Part shown: piece by piece, positions 1 through 9,400 of the stretch
Position numbering within the stretch: the stretch's first letter is position 1
Layout: the number at the start of each line of letters is the position of its first letter
Assembly: GCF_011759385.1 (NCBI RefSeq)
Contig: NZ_JAARLY010000006.1
Span: forward strand, 233,372-297,371
Length of the DNA: 64,000 nucleotides
DNA from: Oleiagrimonas sp. C23AA
GTDB taxonomy: Bacteria; Pseudomonadota; Gammaproteobacteria; Xanthomonadales; Rhodanobacteraceae
Direction: 5' to 3'
The notes under the pieces: model-generated
Seen by the model: only the letters and a program-made list of their open reading frames with translations
What the model was told of the DNA's origin: nothing
The model's database searches: none
Translations under genes and position numbers: made by a program

Positions 1-251
1 TGCGCGAAACCTTTGACGGCTCGTTGCGCATGACCGCCCAGGTGATGCGGGCGTTGGGCATGGACGAGCAGCGCGTCACCGCGCGCATCGATCGCTTTCG
101 CGCCCACGACGAGAAACTGCTGCGTGATCAGCATCTGATCTACGACGACGAGACGGCGCTGGTTCAGACTTCGCGCGAGGCCTATCGTGATCTGCAGCAA
201 CTGTTCGAGGCCGACCAAGCACGCGAAGCCTCAGAATCATCAGGGACTTAG
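1..251 (+). CDS. KefC-type glutathione-gated K+/H+ antiporter, C-terminal end (partial)
   Basis: Only the last 83 codons are in the window; the frame is open from base 3 to the TAG at 249-251. The visible protein reads RETFDGSLRM, then GMDEQRVTARIDRFRAHDEKLL, ending in an acidic helix. This matches the extreme C-terminus, after the RCK/TrkA-N domain, of KefB/KefC/YbaL-type monovalent cation:proton antiporters. In those proteins a conserved RET-F-S motif precedes a helix around 'LG' and 'FR..D'. Such proteins sit in the inner membrane and export K+ under electrophile stress, gated by glutathione adducts. The assignment rests on the tail alone, so the subfamily is uncertain. Confidence 0.6.
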   Translation, partial: RETFDGSLRMTAQVMRALGMDEQRVTARIDRFRAHDEKLLRDQHLIYDDETALVQTSREAYRDLQQLFEADQAREASESSGT

Positions 252-311
252 CGTGTGGCGTGGTGCGCCTCCAGACTGGACAGGAGCCTCCCCTCGGGTA
301 CACTCGGTCTG

Positions 312-354
312 TCGAAATCGTAAGAACTTTCGATTTTCGATCGGATAGTATACA
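312..354 (+). promoter_or_regulatory. Inverted repeat and -10-like box upstream of the DUF3693 gene
   Basis: TCGAAATCG (312-320) and CGATTTTCGA (331-340) form an imperfect inverted repeat (one extra T) around a 10-base spacer. They are followed by TATACA at 349-354, a plausible -10 box. The segment is clearly more AT-rich than its surroundings. A helix-turn-helix gene starts 44 bases downstream, so this could be an autoregulatory operator overlapping the -35 region. That role is inference. Confidence 0.35.
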
Positions 355-397
355 GTTCGTCAACACGCTGGGGGCGTGGGCCCACATGGAGACAGAC

Positions 398-745
398 ATG
401 ACTGCTACAACCGAATTGCTCGACCAGTATCGTCAGGCCAAGGGCCTGAAGTCCGACAATGCCGCCGCACTGTCGCTGGGTGTGAAGCGTCAGACCATCA
501 ACAACTGGCGCATGCGTGGCTCGCAGGGAGAGCCGCACCTCATCGAACGCATGTGCGAAGCCCTGGAAATCGATCCGGCGCCGTGGTTGCTGCGCGCGTT
601 GCGCGAGCAGTCGCACAATGCCAACAAGCTGGTCTGGGAACGCCTGACCCAGCGTCTGGGCTACGCCGCGGTGGCCCTGGTATCCGTTTTTGCCAGCAAT
701 GGCCTGCTCAGCGGCGACGGCCTGCTGGGTTCGGCACTGATGTAA
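398..745 (+). CDS. DUF3693 phage-type helix-turn-helix protein with a C-terminal membrane helix
   Basis: A 115-residue protein. Residues 1-60 contain a Cro/CI-like helix-turn-helix (DNAAALSLGVKRQTINNWRMRG: first helix, turn, recognition helix), typical of DUF3693, a family found in filamentous phages and xanthomonad genomes. Residues about 90-110 (GYAAVALVSVFASNGLL) form a hydrophobic helix. The ATG at 398 is chosen because GGAGA at 388-392 is well spaced; an in-frame ATG lies at 386. No other phage gene (replication initiator, coat, zot) lies nearby, so it looks like an orphan remnant or a domesticated regulator. It sits alone between a KefC-type gene and a convergent ankyrin gene. DNA binding is inferred from the fold only. 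Confidence 0.6.
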   Translation: MTATTELLDQYRQAKGLKSDNAAALSLGVKRQTINNWRMRGSQGEPHLIERMCEALEIDPAPWLLRALREQSHNANKLVWERLTQRLGYAAVALVSVFASNGLLSGDGLLGSALM

Positions 746-820
746 CCCACCGGCGAGGCCAGAAGTGCCTCACAGGTACCACCCCCTTGCCGCGTATGTA
801 GAGTGGCCGGCCGACGTATC

Positions 821-3800
821 TCAGTCGGCCGGCTGGGCGGGCTGACGCAAGGTCTGCCGCACGCTGGGCACGGCGCCTACGCCGCCCAGCTCCACCGCAA
901 TGTCCGCAAATCCCACCACCTGCGCCACTTCCGCCGGCGTGCGTCCGAAGCTGTCGACGGCATGGCGGTCGGCGCCGCGTGCCATCAGCAGGCGGGCCGG
1001 CGCCAGCAGGGCGTGCAGGGCACAGGCGTGCAGCGCGGTGACCCCGCGCGCATCGGCATGGGCCGGGTCGGCCCCGGCATCCAGCAATACGGGAAGCAGG
1101 GCGCCCAGATGAGTTGCATCGCTGGTGGCCGTGCCCGGCGCCATGTGAGCCCCCAATAGGGTCAGCAGTGGGCTCAATCCCTGGCGGGTGATGGCATTGA
1201 CCGGGACTTCGTGCTTGAGCAGCGCATCCAGCAGGCGGCGACAACGCAGGCTGTCGCGACTCTGGAAGCAGAACTGGGCCGCCACGTGCAGCGCATTCTG
1301 GCCTTGCTCGTCACAGGCGTCGGCCTTGGCACCGCGCTCGAGCAGCAGTTCGACGATGTCCGGATGACCCAGCGCCGCCGCCAACAGCAGCGTGGTACCA
1401 CCGCCGGGCAATGCCTGTTCGGCGCATGCTTGTCGCTCAAGCAAGGCGGTTACCGCGTCGGCATGGCGTCCGTGCACGGCAGCGGCGAGCGGCGTGACGC
1501 CGGATTCGGCGGCCAGTGCGGTGTCAGCGCCTGCCTCGAGCAGCGCCTGGATGCAGTCGTGATGACCGCCGCCGCACGCGTGCAACAGGGCGGTGGCGCC
1601 ATGGTTGTCACGGGTGTCGGGGGCAAATCCCAGCTCCAGCAGGCGCGCCACGGCCTCGGCGTCGCCGGCGGCGGCGGCCGCTGGCAGGTCGATGGCGTGC
1701 AGACGGCGGCGCGGTAGCGACCAGGCACCGGACCAGCGCAACCAGTGCTGCAACATGCTGTCGCCCATTGCCATGGCCAAGCCCAGAGCGGTCTCGCCCT
1801 GCGCGTCGGCGGCTTCCGGATCGGCGCCGTAGTGCACCAGCACTCGCACCGCTGGCGCGGCATCCGTGCCATGCAGCAGTGCCACATGCAATGCGCTGCG
1901 GCCATGGCCATCACGCAGATTGGGATCGGCGCCACGCTCGAGCAGGGTCTCGATCAGGTCCTGGGCACGCAGGCGGCAGGCCAGATGCAGGGGGCTGGCG
2001 CCTTCTTCGTCGACGCCGAACGGATCGGCGCCGGCTTCGAGCAGGTTCTGCAGCAGCGTCATTGCTGCCTCGTCGTCGGGCTGGCAGCTGCGTAGCGCGC
2101 GGGCGATGAGGCCAGCGCCGGCGGACGTTGCGCCTGCTTGGCGAAGTTGGCTCAGCGCCGCGACATGGCTGCCAAAGTCATCCAGCAGCCGGTCAAACAG
2201 ACGCGTGCCGCAAGCCAGTCGTGCTTCGGCGTCCAGTCCGTAGCGCAACAGCCACAGGCGGGCCTGGTCGTGACTGGCGTCAGCCAGCTCCAGGTAGATA
2301 GCAGCCAGCGCATGGGCCGGCCAGCTCGCCAGCGCCTCGCGGAAGGTGGCCGCGGTGCTCCACTGGCGCTGTCGCAGGGCGTCGGCCAGGTGCCGTGGGC
2401 CGCGGGTGGCAGCGTCGGGGGACGGCGCGTCATCGGTTTCAGTATCCCTGGCATCGTCCAGGCTGGCCGGGCGCGGCGAATCGGGGTCCATGAGTGCGAC
2501 CAGATCCCAGCGCCCGGTGGTGGCGGCGTGGTCGAGCGGGCTGCGGTCGTCGCCGCTGTGCGCATGCGGATCGGCGCCGTGCTCGATCAGCGCGCGCACC
2601 GTGTCCAGCCGCGCGCGGCTGGACTGGCAGGCCAGACTCAGCGCATCTCGACCATAGCGGTCGCGAAGATGCGGATCGGCTTTGGCGTCCAGCAGTGCCT
2701 GTACCACGCTATCGGCGCCGACGCGGGCCGCCTCCATCAGCGCGGTGTTGCCGTTGTGGTCGGCCAGGTCCAGGCGTGCACCGGCGGCGATCAGGCTGCG
2801 CACGATGGCCGCGTGACCTTCGCTGGCCGCGGCGATCAGGGCGCTGCGGCCCTGCGTATCGACGGCGTCGGGCTTGGCCTTGTGTTTGAGCAGCAGCTTG
2901 ATGCCATCGATGTCGTCTTCCGGCCCGCTGGCGGCGCTGACCAGGGCCGGCTCGCCACCGCCTGGCGCGGTCGCGGCGCGATGCTCCAGCAGAAAGGCCG
3001 CCAGCGGCCAGTTGCCGGCGCGGCAGGCCGCACCCAGTGGTGACACGCCGTGCCGGTCGAGCGCATTGATGGGTGCCTCGGCATCCAGCAATACTGCGGC
3101 CACATTGGGTTCGGCGCTGAGTGCCGCGCCATGAAGCGGCGTGCGCCCGTCCTGGTCGGTTACGGTCGGGTCGGCGCCGTTGGCCAGCAGCATCAGTACC
3201 GCTTCCGGGCGGCCGTGATAACTGTCGCGGGTGGCGGCCAGCAGCGGCGTCAGTCCGCCCTGGGCACGCTTGATGTCGGCGCCGGCAGCAATCAGCGCGC
3301 GCAACAGGCGGGTATCGGGCAGCAGTGCCGCCAGCGTGGTCACCGGACGGCGATCACGGGCCTGCGCATCGGGTTGCGCGTTGGGGTCGGCGCCGGCTTC
3401 CAGCAGAGCCAGGGCGCGTTCGATATCACCCTGGCGCGCGGCCTCCAGCAGGGCGGCTGTATCGGCGCCGACATTGCGGGGCGGGCTCAGGTTTGGCGCG
3501 TCACCTGGCCCGCGGGGGTGTTCCCGGTCAGGTTCCGTCGCCGCCGGCTGCGCGGATGCGGCGGCGCTTGGCGTGCCTTCAGGCTCCTCTGTGTGGGCCG
3601 AGGAGTCGTGACCGTCGTGGGCTCTGGCGCCGCGGCGTTCGCACAGCATGACGCGAAGCGTGCGGTTGGCTACCACCAGACCGCCCAGTGGCAGCACCAG
3701 CACGCCGTAGAGGATCAGGCCGGCGGTACGCATTTCCTCGGGCAGCACGCCGTAGGTGCCGGTCAGGGCCAGGCCGCCGAAGGCCATCACCAGAAGGCTG

Positions 3801-4327
3801 AAGGCCGCCGGCAGGAAGTGCGTGAAGAAATGTTCTTCTGCCGAAAGATGGCGGGCGAAGCTCAGGCTGCGGCGCAGGGCGGTGAAAATCCATGAGCCCT
3901 GCTCCTGCGCTGGAAAGGCATCGTCCCAGACAAACACCAGTCCGAACACGGGCCACAGTCGCCACAGCACCCCCAGCGACACGGCCAGCGCGCCCGACAG
4001 CAGTAGTGCCGCGGTAAGCGTAGCGGCATGGGTCAGTACCACCAGTGGCCAGGCCACCAGCAGCAATACCAGTGCGGTATAGGCGGTGAACAGCACCATA
4101 TGCGCCACGCCGCGGCGCAGCACCGTGTGCGTGAATCGCGGCTCTGGTTCGAAGCCGATCGCATGGCAGACCGCGGCCATGCTCAGCGAGTTGGCCAGCA
4201 GCAACGGGATCAGTACCAGTGGGTGCGTACCGAAGGCGGCCAGAGCCACGGCGACCAGGGCCGGAGCAAACCAGAGCAGGGACTTGAGGCGGGACGGCTG
4301 ATGATGGTGCGGTTTATTGGGCGGCAT
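821..4327 (-). CDS. Large membrane-anchored ankyrin-repeat protein
   Basis: About 1168 residues from the ATG at 4327; an in-frame GTG at 4351 would add eight. The N-terminal 200 residues hold several hydrophobic membrane segments: a double segment near the start, one around LLLVAWPLVVLTHAATL, and a pair around SLLVMAFGGLALTG and LILYGVLVLPLGGL. A charged, Pro/Ala-rich linker follows. From about residue 290 to the C-terminus the protein is almost entirely ankyrin repeats, with the recurring pattern 'G-TALH-A...G---V-ALL-AGAD-----' at a 33-residue period and roughly twenty copies. Ankyrin domains bind other proteins; the partner is unknown. No ribosome-binding site precedes either start, but TATACT at 4336-4341 lies just upstream of the ATG, so a leaderless transcript is possible. 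It stands alone, convergent with the DUF3693 gene. Confidence 0.85.
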   Translation of the reverse strand: MPPNKPHHHQPSRLKSLLWFAPALVAVALAAFGTHPLVLIPLLLANSLSMAAVCHAIGFEPEPRFTHTVLRRGVAHMVLFTAYTALVLLLVAWPLVVLTHAATLTAALLLSGALAVSLGVLWRLWPVFGLVFVWDDAFPAQEQGSWIFTALRRSLSFARHLSAEEHFFTHFLPAAFSLLVMAFGGLALTGTYGVLPEEMRTAGLILYGVLVLPLGGLVVANRTLRVMLCERRGARAHDGHDSSAHTEEPEGTPSAAASAQPAATEPDREHPRGPGDAPNLSPPRNVGADTAALLEAARQGDIERALALLEAGADPNAQPDAQARDRRPVTTLAALLPDTRLLRALIAAGADIKRAQGGLTPLLAATRDSYHGRPEAVLMLLANGADPTVTDQDGRTPLHGAALSAEPNVAAVLLDAEAPINALDRHGVSPLGAACRAGNWPLAAFLLEHRAATAPGGGEPALVSAASGPEDDIDGIKLLLKHKAKPDAVDTQGRSALIAAASEGHAAIVRSLIAAGARLDLADHNGNTALMEAARVGADSVVQALLDAKADPHLRDRYGRDALSLACQSSRARLDTVRALIEHGADPHAHSGDDRSPLDHAATTGRWDLVALMDPDSPRPASLDDARDTETDDAPSPDAATRGPRHLADALRQRQWSTAATFREALASWPAHALAAIYLELADASHDQARLWLLRYGLDAEARLACGTRLFDRLLDDFGSHVAALSQLRQAGATSAGAGLIARALRSCQPDDEAAMTLLQNLLEAGADPFGVDEEGASPLHLACRLRAQDLIETLLERGADPNLRDGHGRSALHVALLHGTDAAPAVRVLVHYGADPEAADAQGETALGLAMAMGDSMLQHWLRWSGAWSLPRRRLHAIDLPAAAAAGDAEAVARLLELGFAPDTRDNHGATALLHACGGGHHDCIQALLEAGADTALAAESGVTPLAAAVHGRHADAVTALLERQACAEQALPGGGTTLLLAAALGHPDIVELLLERGAKADACDEQGQNALHVAAQFCFQSRDSLRCRRLLDALLKHEVPVNAITRQGLSPLLTLLGAHMAPGTATSDATHLGALLPVLLDAGADPAHADARGVTALHACALHALLAPARLLMARGADRHAVDSFGRTPAEVAQVVGFADIAVELGGVGAVPSVRQTLRQPAQPAD

Positions 4328-4372
4328 GGGGCGAGTATACGAATCGATCACGGAATTTGCGGTAATGCAGCG

Positions 4373-4624
4373 TTAACCGGTGAGGCCGGCGTCATCGCCC
4401 GGGGGCAGCTGAAGGTGCCAGCCACGCTCGCGCAGGTTGGCCAGCACCGTGGCCGCGTCCTCGCGTGGCAGCTGGCGCTCGACGCTCAGATCGATGTCCA
4501 GAACGAAGCGAAGCTCGCCCACCAGCTGTGCCAGTTCGTCAGGCAGTGCCTGCGCGCCGTCGCGTTCGCGCAACCAGACGTAGGTGTCGGCCTTGCGGCG
4601 ACTGGCAAATACATAGCACTGCAT
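4373..4624 (-). CDS. YcgL domain protein
   Basis: Eighty-three residues beginning MQCYVFASRRKADTYVWL and ending in a GWHLQLPPG motif. This is the whole length of the YcgL family: a small alpha/beta protein starting 'M-C-VY-S-K---TYLY' and closing 'YLQLPP'. The ATG at 4624 is preceded by AAGGAG with five-base spacing, which rejects a longer upstream frame. YcgL is conserved in gammaproteobacteria, often near minD or rnd genes, and has no firmly established function. Here it is divergent from the fadL-type gene and lies 46 bases downstream of the ankyrin start. Confidence 0.85.
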   Translation of the reverse strand: MQCYVFASRRKADTYVWLRERDGAQALPDELAQLVGELRFVLDIDLSVERQLPREDAATVLANLRERGWHLQLPPGDDAGLTG

Positions 4625-4745
4625 GGATTGTCTCCTTCCCGATCCGGGTACCGGTGCACGCTTCGCGCTGGCAACGACGTGCAAAACTGAAAGGGCGCGA
4701 GTGTAGGTGCAAACGCCCGCGCGCGCAGCCACCCTTGGCTTGGCT

Positions 4746-4764
4746 GTACGACCCGGGATCGTAC
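4746..4764. promoter_or_regulatory. 19-bp pseudo-palindrome (candidate operator) upstream of fadL
   Basis: GTACGACCCGGGATCGTAC matches its own reverse complement at eight of nine paired positions around a central G. It lies in the divergent region between ycgL (start 4624) and the fadL-type gene (start 4923). TATGCT at 4768-4773, a plausible -10 box for the rightward gene, follows within four bases. The length and symmetry suit a dimeric TetR- or GntR-type repressor. No regulator gene is adjacent, so the cognate protein is unknown. Confidence 0.45.
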
Positions 4765-4791
4765 GTTTATGCTGCGGTCGCACTTGCATCT

Positions 4792-4803
4792 GCGACATGT
4801 CGC
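4792..4803. promoter_or_regulatory. Perfect 12-bp palindrome GCGACATGTCGC
   Basis: A perfect palindrome about 20 bases downstream of the candidate -10 box, in the untranslated leader of the fadL-type gene. It could be a second protein-binding site or a small RNA hairpin. Nothing in the sequence decides between these, and a chance palindrome of this length in GC-rich DNA is possible. Confidence 0.25.
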
Positions 4804-4922
4804 GATCACAGTGCGGGCGCGGGCTTCAAACATACGTATGAATTGCTGTTTGCGGCCCGGCTACACCCGATTCCAAGCGATGTCTTTACGAAAAAACGCG
4901 CATGAGTGCAGGAGCAAGCGTG

Positions 4923-6359
4923 ATGACCAAGACTTCCCAGATCCGCGGCCTGGCGCGCCCGCTCGCGCTGGCGGCGCTGACCGCGGCCGTGGCCGGCGCC
5001 CTGGCACTGCCGCAGCAGGCCCGCGCCAGTGCTTTCCAGTTGAAGGAAAACAGCGCCAAGGCGCTGGGCCGTGCCTTTGCCGGTTCGGCCGCGGCCGGTG
5101 ACGATGCCTCGGTAGTAGTGAACAACCCGGCGGCGATGAGCCTGCTCAAGGGCACCACTTTCCAGGCCGACGTCACGGCCGTCAACTTCAGCGCCAAGTT
5201 CAGTGGCGATGCCTACGACTATGCCGGCCGACCTGTGTCTGGCGGCAATGGCGGCGACGCGGGTACCACCTTGCCGATACCGGCGTTCTTCATTGCCTCG
5301 CAGGTCAGTGACCGTGTGCATCTGGGCTTTGGTCTGAGCGCACCGTTCGGTTTCCAGACCGATTACCAGCATGGCTGGAAGGGCCGCTACCAAGCTCTGC
5401 GCTCGAAGTTCCAGTCGCTGGACGCGACCTTGTCGGCCTCGTTCGATGTGACCGACAACTTTGCGCTGGGCCTGAGCGCGATCGCACAGCGCACCAGCGC
5501 CGAGCTGACCTCGGCCATCAACTTCAACGCCGTGGGCATGGGCCTGGTGCAGCAGGGTGTGGCCGCCGGTGCCTTCACCCCGGCGCAGGGCCAGGCGCTG
5601 GCCGCACAGGTAGGTGCACTGGTGCCGCCGGGTACCGACGGCGAAGCCCGCATCAAGGGCGACGACTGGGCTTACGGCTGGCAGGTGGGTGGACTTTGGA
5701 AGCTGACCGACAACGATCGCCTGGCGCTCGATTATCGCGCCAAGATCTCCCACACCCTTGAGGGTACGGCCAACTTCAGTGTGCCACCGGCAGTGCAGGC
5801 GTTGCTGTCGAACCCATCCGTGGCGCCGTTGCTGGCCGCGTCCGGCGGTGTGCCGTTCACCCACACCACAGGTAACGCACCATTTTCCACGCCGGCGGTG
5901 GCCACTGCCAGCTACTGGCATCAGGGGCAGCGCTTCGGTTTTGGCATGGACCTGTCCTGGACCAAGTGGGATGAGTTCAAGAACCTCACCGTGCGTTACG
6001 GCAATCCGGCACAGCCGGATACCGTGCAGAAGTTCAATTGGCGCAACAGCTGGTTTGCCTCCGTGGGTGGCGAATACTACGCCACCGACAAGCTGACGGT
6101 GCGCTACGGCGTGGCCGTGGACAGCTCGCCGACGCATGCCGATACGCGTGATGCGCGCGTGCCCGATTCGACCCGCAAGTGGATCACCTTCGGCTTGGGC
6201 TATCGCCCATCGGACAAGCTTGAGCTCAACCTTGGCCTGGCCCATATCTTCGTCAACAAGGCTCACGTCAACGAAACCGACTCGACGGGCGACCGCCTGG
6301 TCGGCAGCTTCGATGACTCGGGCAACCTGCTTTCGCTGTCGGCCGCCTATCACTTCTGA
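4923..6359 (+). CDS. OmpP1/FadL-family outer-membrane transport protein
   Basis: A 478-residue beta-barrel protein of the FadL family, which moves hydrophobic compounds such as long-chain fatty acids or aromatics across the outer membrane. A signal peptide ends at 'QQARA|SAFQL'. The mature N-terminus SAFQLKENSAKALGRAFAG is the family's N-terminal hatch/plug signature, followed by 'NPAAMSLLKG'. The C-terminus ends in Tyr-His-Phe, the terminal aromatic needed for barrel assembly. The ATG at 4923 is chosen because AGGAG lies about eight bases upstream; the ATG at 4902 lacks one. A bidirectional terminator follows. The substrate cannot be read from sequence. There are no beta-oxidation genes nearby. 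Confidence 0.9.
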   Translation: MTKTSQIRGLARPLALAALTAAVAGALALPQQARASAFQLKENSAKALGRAFAGSAAAGDDASVVVNNPAAMSLLKGTTFQADVTAVNFSAKFSGDAYDYAGRPVSGGNGGDAGTTLPIPAFFIASQVSDRVHLGFGLSAPFGFQTDYQHGWKGRYQALRSKFQSLDATLSASFDVTDNFALGLSAIAQRTSAELTSAINFNAVGMGLVQQGVAAGAFTPAQGQALAAQVGALVPPGTDGEARIKGDDWAYGWQVGGLWKLTDNDRLALDYRAKISHTLEGTANFSVPPAVQALLSNPSVAPLLAASGGVPFTHTTGNAPFSTPAVATASYWHQGQRFGFGMDLSWTKWDEFKNLTVRYGNPAQPDTVQKFNWRNSWFASVGGEYYATDKLTVRYGVAVDSSPTHADTRDARVPDSTRKWITFGLGYRPSDKLELNLGLAHIFVNKAHVNETDSTGDRLVGSFDDSGNLLSLSAAYHF

Positions 6360-6382
6360 TCGCAGGCACCGTTGCGATTAAA

Positions 6383-6413
6383 AAAAGCCCCTCGCCAGAT
6401 GCGAGGGGCTTTT
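6383..6413. terminator. Bidirectional rho-independent terminator between fadL and putA
   Basis: GCCCCTCGC (6387-6395) pairs perfectly with GCGAGGGGC (6401-6409) around a five-base loop. It is flanked by an A-run on the left and a T-run on the right, so it can end transcription from both convergent genes. Confidence 0.9.
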
Positions 6414-6426
6414 GCTTTTATCCCGA

Positions 6427-6454
6427 GTCATGTCGCCCGGCGGGGCGACATGAC
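6427..6454. repeat. Perfect 12-bp stem hairpin just past the putA stop
   Basis: GTCATGTCGCCC (6427-6438) and GGGCGACATGAC (6443-6454) are exact reverse complements with a four-base loop. The structure sits eight bases beyond the putA stop. It has no T-run in either direction, so it is not a canonical terminator. It could protect the 3' end of the putA mRNA or be a protein-binding site. Confidence 0.6.
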
Positions 6455-6462
6455 GGGCAGAC

Positions 6463-9400
6463 TCAGGCGCTAAGCGTCAGCAGGCTGGCGTTGCCGCCGG
6501 CTGCAGTGGTGTTGACGGTGAGCACGCGCTCGGTGATGAAGCGCAGCAGGTAGTGCGGGCCGCCGGCCTTGGGGCCGGTGCCGGACAGGCCCTCGCCACC
6601 GAACGGCTGCACGCCGACCACCGCACCGATCTGGTTGCGGTTGACGTAGCTGTTGCCCACCTGGATGCGTTCGGAGATGTATTCGGCGGTGTCCTCGACG
6701 CGGCTGTGGATGCCCAGCGTCAGGCCATAGCCGGTGTCGTTGATCTCCTTGAGCATCTTGTCCAGCTCGCTGGCCTTGTAGCGCACCACGTGCAGCACCG
6801 GGCCGAACACTTCGCCGCCGACATCGGACAGCTTGTCCACTTCGTATACGCGCGGCTCGAAGAAGGTGCCGTGGTCGGTGTCACCGGTCAGCGTGGCCTT
6901 GCACACCAGCTTGGCTTCCTTGTCCATGCGCTCGGCATGATCGACGAGCATCTTCATGGCGTCGTTGTCGATCACCGGGCCGACATCGGTGGACAGCAGT
7001 CCCGGGTCGCCCACCTTCAGTTCCTTGACCGCACCGGCGAGCATCTCCAGCACCCGGTCGGCCACTTCCTCCTGCAGGAACAGCACGCGCGTGGCCGAGC
7101 AACGCTGGCCGGCCGAATCGAAGGCCGAGTAGATCACGTCCTTGACCAGCTGCTCGGGCAGCGCCGAGGAGTCGGCCACCATCGCGTTCTGGCCGCCGGT
7201 TTCGGCGATCAGTGCGGCGATGGAGGTCTCGCGGGCGGCCAGCGAGCGGTTGATGGCGTGGGCGGTGCCGGTGGAGCCGGTGAAGGCCACGCCGGCGATG
7301 CGCTCGTCCTTGGTCAGGTTGGCGCCGACGGTGGCGCCATCACCCGGCACGAACTGCAGCACGTCCTTGGGCACGCCGGCATCGTGCAGCAGCTTGGCCA
7401 TCTCGTAACCGATGATGGCGGTCTGCTCGGCCGGCTTGGCGATCACCGCGTTGCCCGAGACCAGCGCGGCGCTGATCTGGCCGGTGAAGATGGCCAGCGG
7501 AAAGTTCCACGGGCTGATGCACACGAAGACGCCGCGACCATGCAGGGTCAGCGTGTTGGTCTCGCCGGTGGGGCCGGGCAGTTTCTCCGGCTTGCCCATC
7601 AGGCGGCGCGCCATGGTCGCGTAATAGCGCAGGAAGTCCTCGGCCTCGCGTACCTCGGCAATCGACGCCGACAGCGACTTGCCGGCTTCGCGAACGCACA
7701 TGGCGACAAAGCGGGCGCGGCGCTCTTCCAGCAGGTCGGCCGCCTTCTCCAGGATCTGCGCGCGCTCCTCGGCGCCGCGGCGGTCCCACTCACCATGGCA
7801 GGCCAGCGCGTTTTCCAGCGACTTTTTCACCGTGGCCTCGTCGGCGGCCAGCCACTTGCCGATATGGCGGCGGCGGTCGGACGGGTCGGTGGCGTCGATC
7901 CAGTCGCCCTCGCTCTTGGCGCCGGGCACCAGCGGCTCGGCGTTCCACGGGCCGGCTTCCTTGTTGACGGCCTCGGCGAGGCTGCGCAGTTCGTTGTCGT
8001 TGGCGAAGTTGATACCCATGGAATTTTTCCGGAGATCTCCGTAAAGCGTAGCCGGCATCGGAATGCGCGGATGCGGGATGGAATCAAAGGCGCGCACGGT
8101 CAGGCACGGGTCGGCGACCAGGTCGCTGATGGCGATGCGCGGGTTCAGGATCAGGTTGACGAAGCTGGTGTTGGCACCGTTTTCCAGCAGGCGCCGCACC
8201 AGATACGGCAGCAGTTCCTCGTGGCTGCCGACCGGCGCGTACACGCGGCACGGGATGTTGAGGTGCTTCTCACCGATCACCTCGTTGTAGAGATCCGAGC
8301 CCATGCCGTGCAGGCGCTGGTACTCGTACGGGCGGCCGTTGGCCATCTCGTACAGGGCCGAGATGGTGTGCGCGTTATGCGTGGCGAACTGCGGATAGAT
8401 CAGCTCCTCGCCGGCCTCGAACATGCGCCGCGCGCAGGCCAGGTAGGACACATCGGTATTGGGCTTGCGCGTATACACCGGGTAGCCGGGCAGGCCCTGC
8501 TCCTGGGCACGCTTGATTTCCGAGTCCCAATAGGCGCCCTTGACCAGGCGCATGTGCCAGCGGCGGCCCACGCGGCGGGCCTGCTCGGCGACCCAGTCGA
8601 TCACGAACGGGGCACGCTTCTGATAGGCCTGCACGACGATGCCGAAGCCATCCCAGCCATCCAGCGACGGGTCTTCGTAGACCTTGCCGATGACTTCCAG
8701 CGAAATTTCCAGGCGCTCCGATTCCTCGGCGTCCACGCTCAGCGCGATGCCGGCGGCCTTGGCGCGCTGCGCCAGTTCCAGCAGCTTCGGCGTCAGTTCC
8801 TGGTGCACGCGGTCGCGCTTGATGTGCTCGTAGCGCGGATGCAGCGCCGACAGCTTCACCGAAATCGAGGGGCCGTCGACCAGGCTTTCGCCCTTGGAGT
8901 GCTTGCCGATGGCATCGATGGCGTCGCGATAGGCCTGCATGAAATCGTCGGCGGCCTGCTGCGTGATGGCCGCTTCGCCCAGCATGTCGAAGGAATAGCG
9001 GTAGGCGCGGTTTTCCTTCTCGTGCGAGCGCTTGAGCGCCTCCTCGATGGTCTGGCCCATCACGAACTGCACGCCCAGGATGCGCATGGCCTGGCGCACC
9101 GCGCGGCGCACCACCGGCTCGCCGAAGCGGCGAATCAGGCTGTGCAAGGTGCCGTCGTCGTGCACGGTGGCCTTGTCGCGCACATGCACCAGGCGGCCGG
9201 TGATCATCAGGCCCCAGGTGGAGGCGTTGACGAACATCGACGTGCTCGAGCCCATGTGCCGGCGCCAGTCGGCATTGCCGAGCTTGTCGCGGATCAGGCG
9301 ATCGGTGGTCAGCGCATCGGGAATGCGCAGCAGCGCTTCGGCCACGCACATCAGCAGGATGCCTTCCTCGGAAGACAGGTCGTACTGGCGCATGAACGCT

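Noticed and set aside
1040..3480. DNA-level tandem repeat in the ankyrin gene
   Set aside because: The repeats are clear in protein but too diverged in DNA to be listed as a nucleotide tandem repeat.
4902..4922. Earlier ATG (MSAGASV) for the FadL-type protein
   Set aside because: The ribosome-binding site AGGAG lies inside this stretch and serves the ATG at 4923.
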